20,112 nt of DNA, taken from assembly GCA_009801015.1 (NCBI GenBank), contig VHZZ01009977.1, forward strand, positions 6,287 through 26,398, given 5' to 3'. A program made the translations under genes and the position numbers. The stretch comes from Silene noctiflora. Lineage: Eukaryota; Streptophyta; Magnoliopsida; Caryophyllales; Caryophyllaceae. Every line of letters starts with the position of its first letter. Position 1 is the stretch's first letter. The notes below the pieces were generated by a model. It was given only the letters and a program-made list of their open reading frames with translations. It was not told where the DNA came from and did no database searches. Positions 19,172 through 20,112 of the stretch are shown here, in pieces.

Positions 19172-19437
19172 ATAATATACTAAGAAGTACACAATTTTTA
19201 ATATGTGCAAATTATATGAAATCTATATTTTAATGATAACATTTTTTTTATCACGAATCTTATTATATTATTTTCATAGTTTTTTCTTAAAGTAAACATA
19301 TGATAATATTACTAATATATAATCGTCTTTATAAATATTTACGTGTTTATTATTTTGTATGTTATTATTTGTATTATGACAATACTTGAGAGATTCAAAC
19401 GATTTTGTGTTGCTACCTAAGTTCCAATGATGACTCT

Positions 19438-19505
19438 TATTTATAACCATGGGATCACTTCACCTTATGATAATCTTTTAATATGGGACAATTCAACTAT
19501 TTATT
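19438..19505 (-). promoter_or_regulatory. USE-TATA cassette, unit 3 (outer half deleted)
   Basis: On the minus strand: GTCCCATATTA (19479-19489), 33 bp, TATAAATA (19438-19445). The outer TATA is decayed (plus-strand TATTTATT at 19498-19505), and its USE is gone in a deletion of about 58 bp relative to U1. Confidence 0.5.
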
Positions 19506-19897
19506 CGTAATACATCATATTTTTCGCACCTAATTCGACATCCAACCCTATTTGATAATGAACAAACATTATATTATCTATTAATATCCGTATGTTTTTT
19601 TTTATCATAATTAATATATGTGCAAATGATATGAAACATATACTCTAATCATAGCATTTTTTTTTTATCACGAACCTAATTGTATAATTTTCATTTTTTT
19701 TGTTACGATAATTTTTTGCAAAGTGAAATATATACGTTTTTTTATAAATAAAAATTATAAACATCGTCACTTGAATATAATATAGAAATTATATCATATT
19801 GTGGAGAGAATGATACAAACTCTTAAGAGCTCTCTAAAACGATACTTATGAGACTCAGCAAATTTTGGGTTGATGCCTTAATTCTAATGATTTCTCC

Positions 19898-20008
19898 TAT
19901 TTATAATTATAGAATCACCCCATCTTATGTTAATCTTTCGATGTGAGACAATTCTACTATTTATATGTAATTTATTCACCACACATGCATTATTTTTCAA
20001 TGTGGTAC
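19898..20008 (-). promoter_or_regulatory. USE-TATA double cassette, unit 4
   Basis: On the minus strand: GTACCACATTG (19998-20008), 32 bp, TATAAATA (19958-19965), 8... 9 bp region, GTCTCACATCG (19939-19949), 33 bp, TATAAATA (19898-19905). The gap between inner USE and outer TATA is 8 bp, as in U1. The TATA-to-TATA distance is 60 bp, as in every other unit. Confidence 0.55.
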
Positions 20009-20112
20009 AAATAAGACACTAAATAAAAAATACATCATCTTTTTCGCACCTAGTTCAACATACAACCCAAATTCCGAATACGGGAAATTGCTACTTCAAT
20101 ATATGTAATAGT

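Larger units (their letters stand above)
18110..20112 (-). mobile_element. Helitron-like element, 3' end visible, body running off the right edge
   Basis: On the minus strand the element ends CTAG at 18113-18110, preceded by a hairpin whose arms CCCGTGC (18121-18127) and GCAACGGG (18131-18138, one bulged A) lie 11 bases from the terminus. The flank at 18109 is A, so the minus-strand junction is CTAG|T as expected. No TCTATACTAT-like 5' end is seen before the window closes, so the element is over 2 kb or its other end is lost. The visible body is filled by the USE-TATA repeat array and carries no coding sequence, so it would be non-autonomous. Confidence 0.5.
18290..20112 (-). repeat. Higher-order array of four USE-TATA repeat units
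   Basis: Four diverged units (U1-U4) share, in order on the plus strand, CAATACTTGAG, TTGGATTGATACCTAAGTTCC, TATTTATA, TTATGATAATCTTT, ATGTGGGACAATTC, TATTTATACGTA, ATTATTTTTCAATGTGGGAC and TTTTTCGCACCTAA. U1 pairs with U3 (CATGGGATmAC, CAATTCAACTATTTAT) and U2 with U4 (AGAATCACCC, CTTTCGATGTG), so the array is (U1-U2)(U3-U4). A linker with ATGTGCAAATGATATGAA recurs near 18810, 19201 and 19616. U1 to U3 is 1072 bp; minus the 196-bp MITE this is 876. U2 to U4 is 832, the difference being a net 44-bp loss in U3. Confidence 0.75.

Noticed and set aside
18290-20112. CRISPR-like array
   Set aside because: The units are long, diverged and unevenly spaced, and the genome is a plant's. They are nested transposon-derived repeats.

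Overview
This is nuclear DNA from a flowering plant, most likely a core eudicot. The four protein genes belong to plant-specific families or plant expansions. Two have short GT-AG introns, the spacers are very AT-rich, and plant-type Helitrons, tRNA-derived SINEs and Stowaway-like MITEs lie between them. The look of several dispersed repeats suggests Caryophyllales, but that is an impression and not a measurement.

Layout. Positions 1-3660 are a gene-free, transposon-rich flank. It holds one Helitron-like 3' end at about 108-135 and an apparently complete non-autonomous Helitron at 276-1822 on the minus strand. A single-exon, probably myristoylated receptor-like cytoplasmic kinase follows at 3972-5420. 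Positions 5421-8381 are spacer with a SINE cluster near 6980-7215. A five-exon GDSL esterase/lipase gene spans 8382-9988; its ORF pieces join cleanly into a 366-residue protein. A single-exon, probably mitochondrial P-class PPR protein follows at 10912-12840. Positions 12841-16052 are repeat-rich: a foldback MITE, a SINE with target-site duplications, and a pair of long inverted repeats. A two-exon CONSTANS-clade gene lies at 16053-17127. From 17128 to the end is repeat territory.

The two most interesting items are as follows. (1) From 18110 to the end, a Helitron-like 3' terminus is followed by a nested array of four degenerate units. Each unit carries, on the minus strand, one or two copies of the plant snRNA-promoter pair (USE, consensus RTCCCACATCG, then TATAAATA). 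Spacing is 32-34 bp in six of seven pairs. The array is a higher-order repeat (U1-U2)(U3-U4), and a 196-bp MITE sits in only one half. (2) The CONSTANS-clade gene starts with the clade's MLKQE residues and ends with its GYGIVPSF tail, but it has only one B-box: the first B-box is missing, apparently by clean in-frame loss.

The four genes are independent single transcription units, all on the plus strand. They do not form a pathway. The CONSTANS-like gene has two perfect G-boxes upstream. The PPR gene has a site II element and a telo box, as is common for nuclear genes of mitochondrial proteins.
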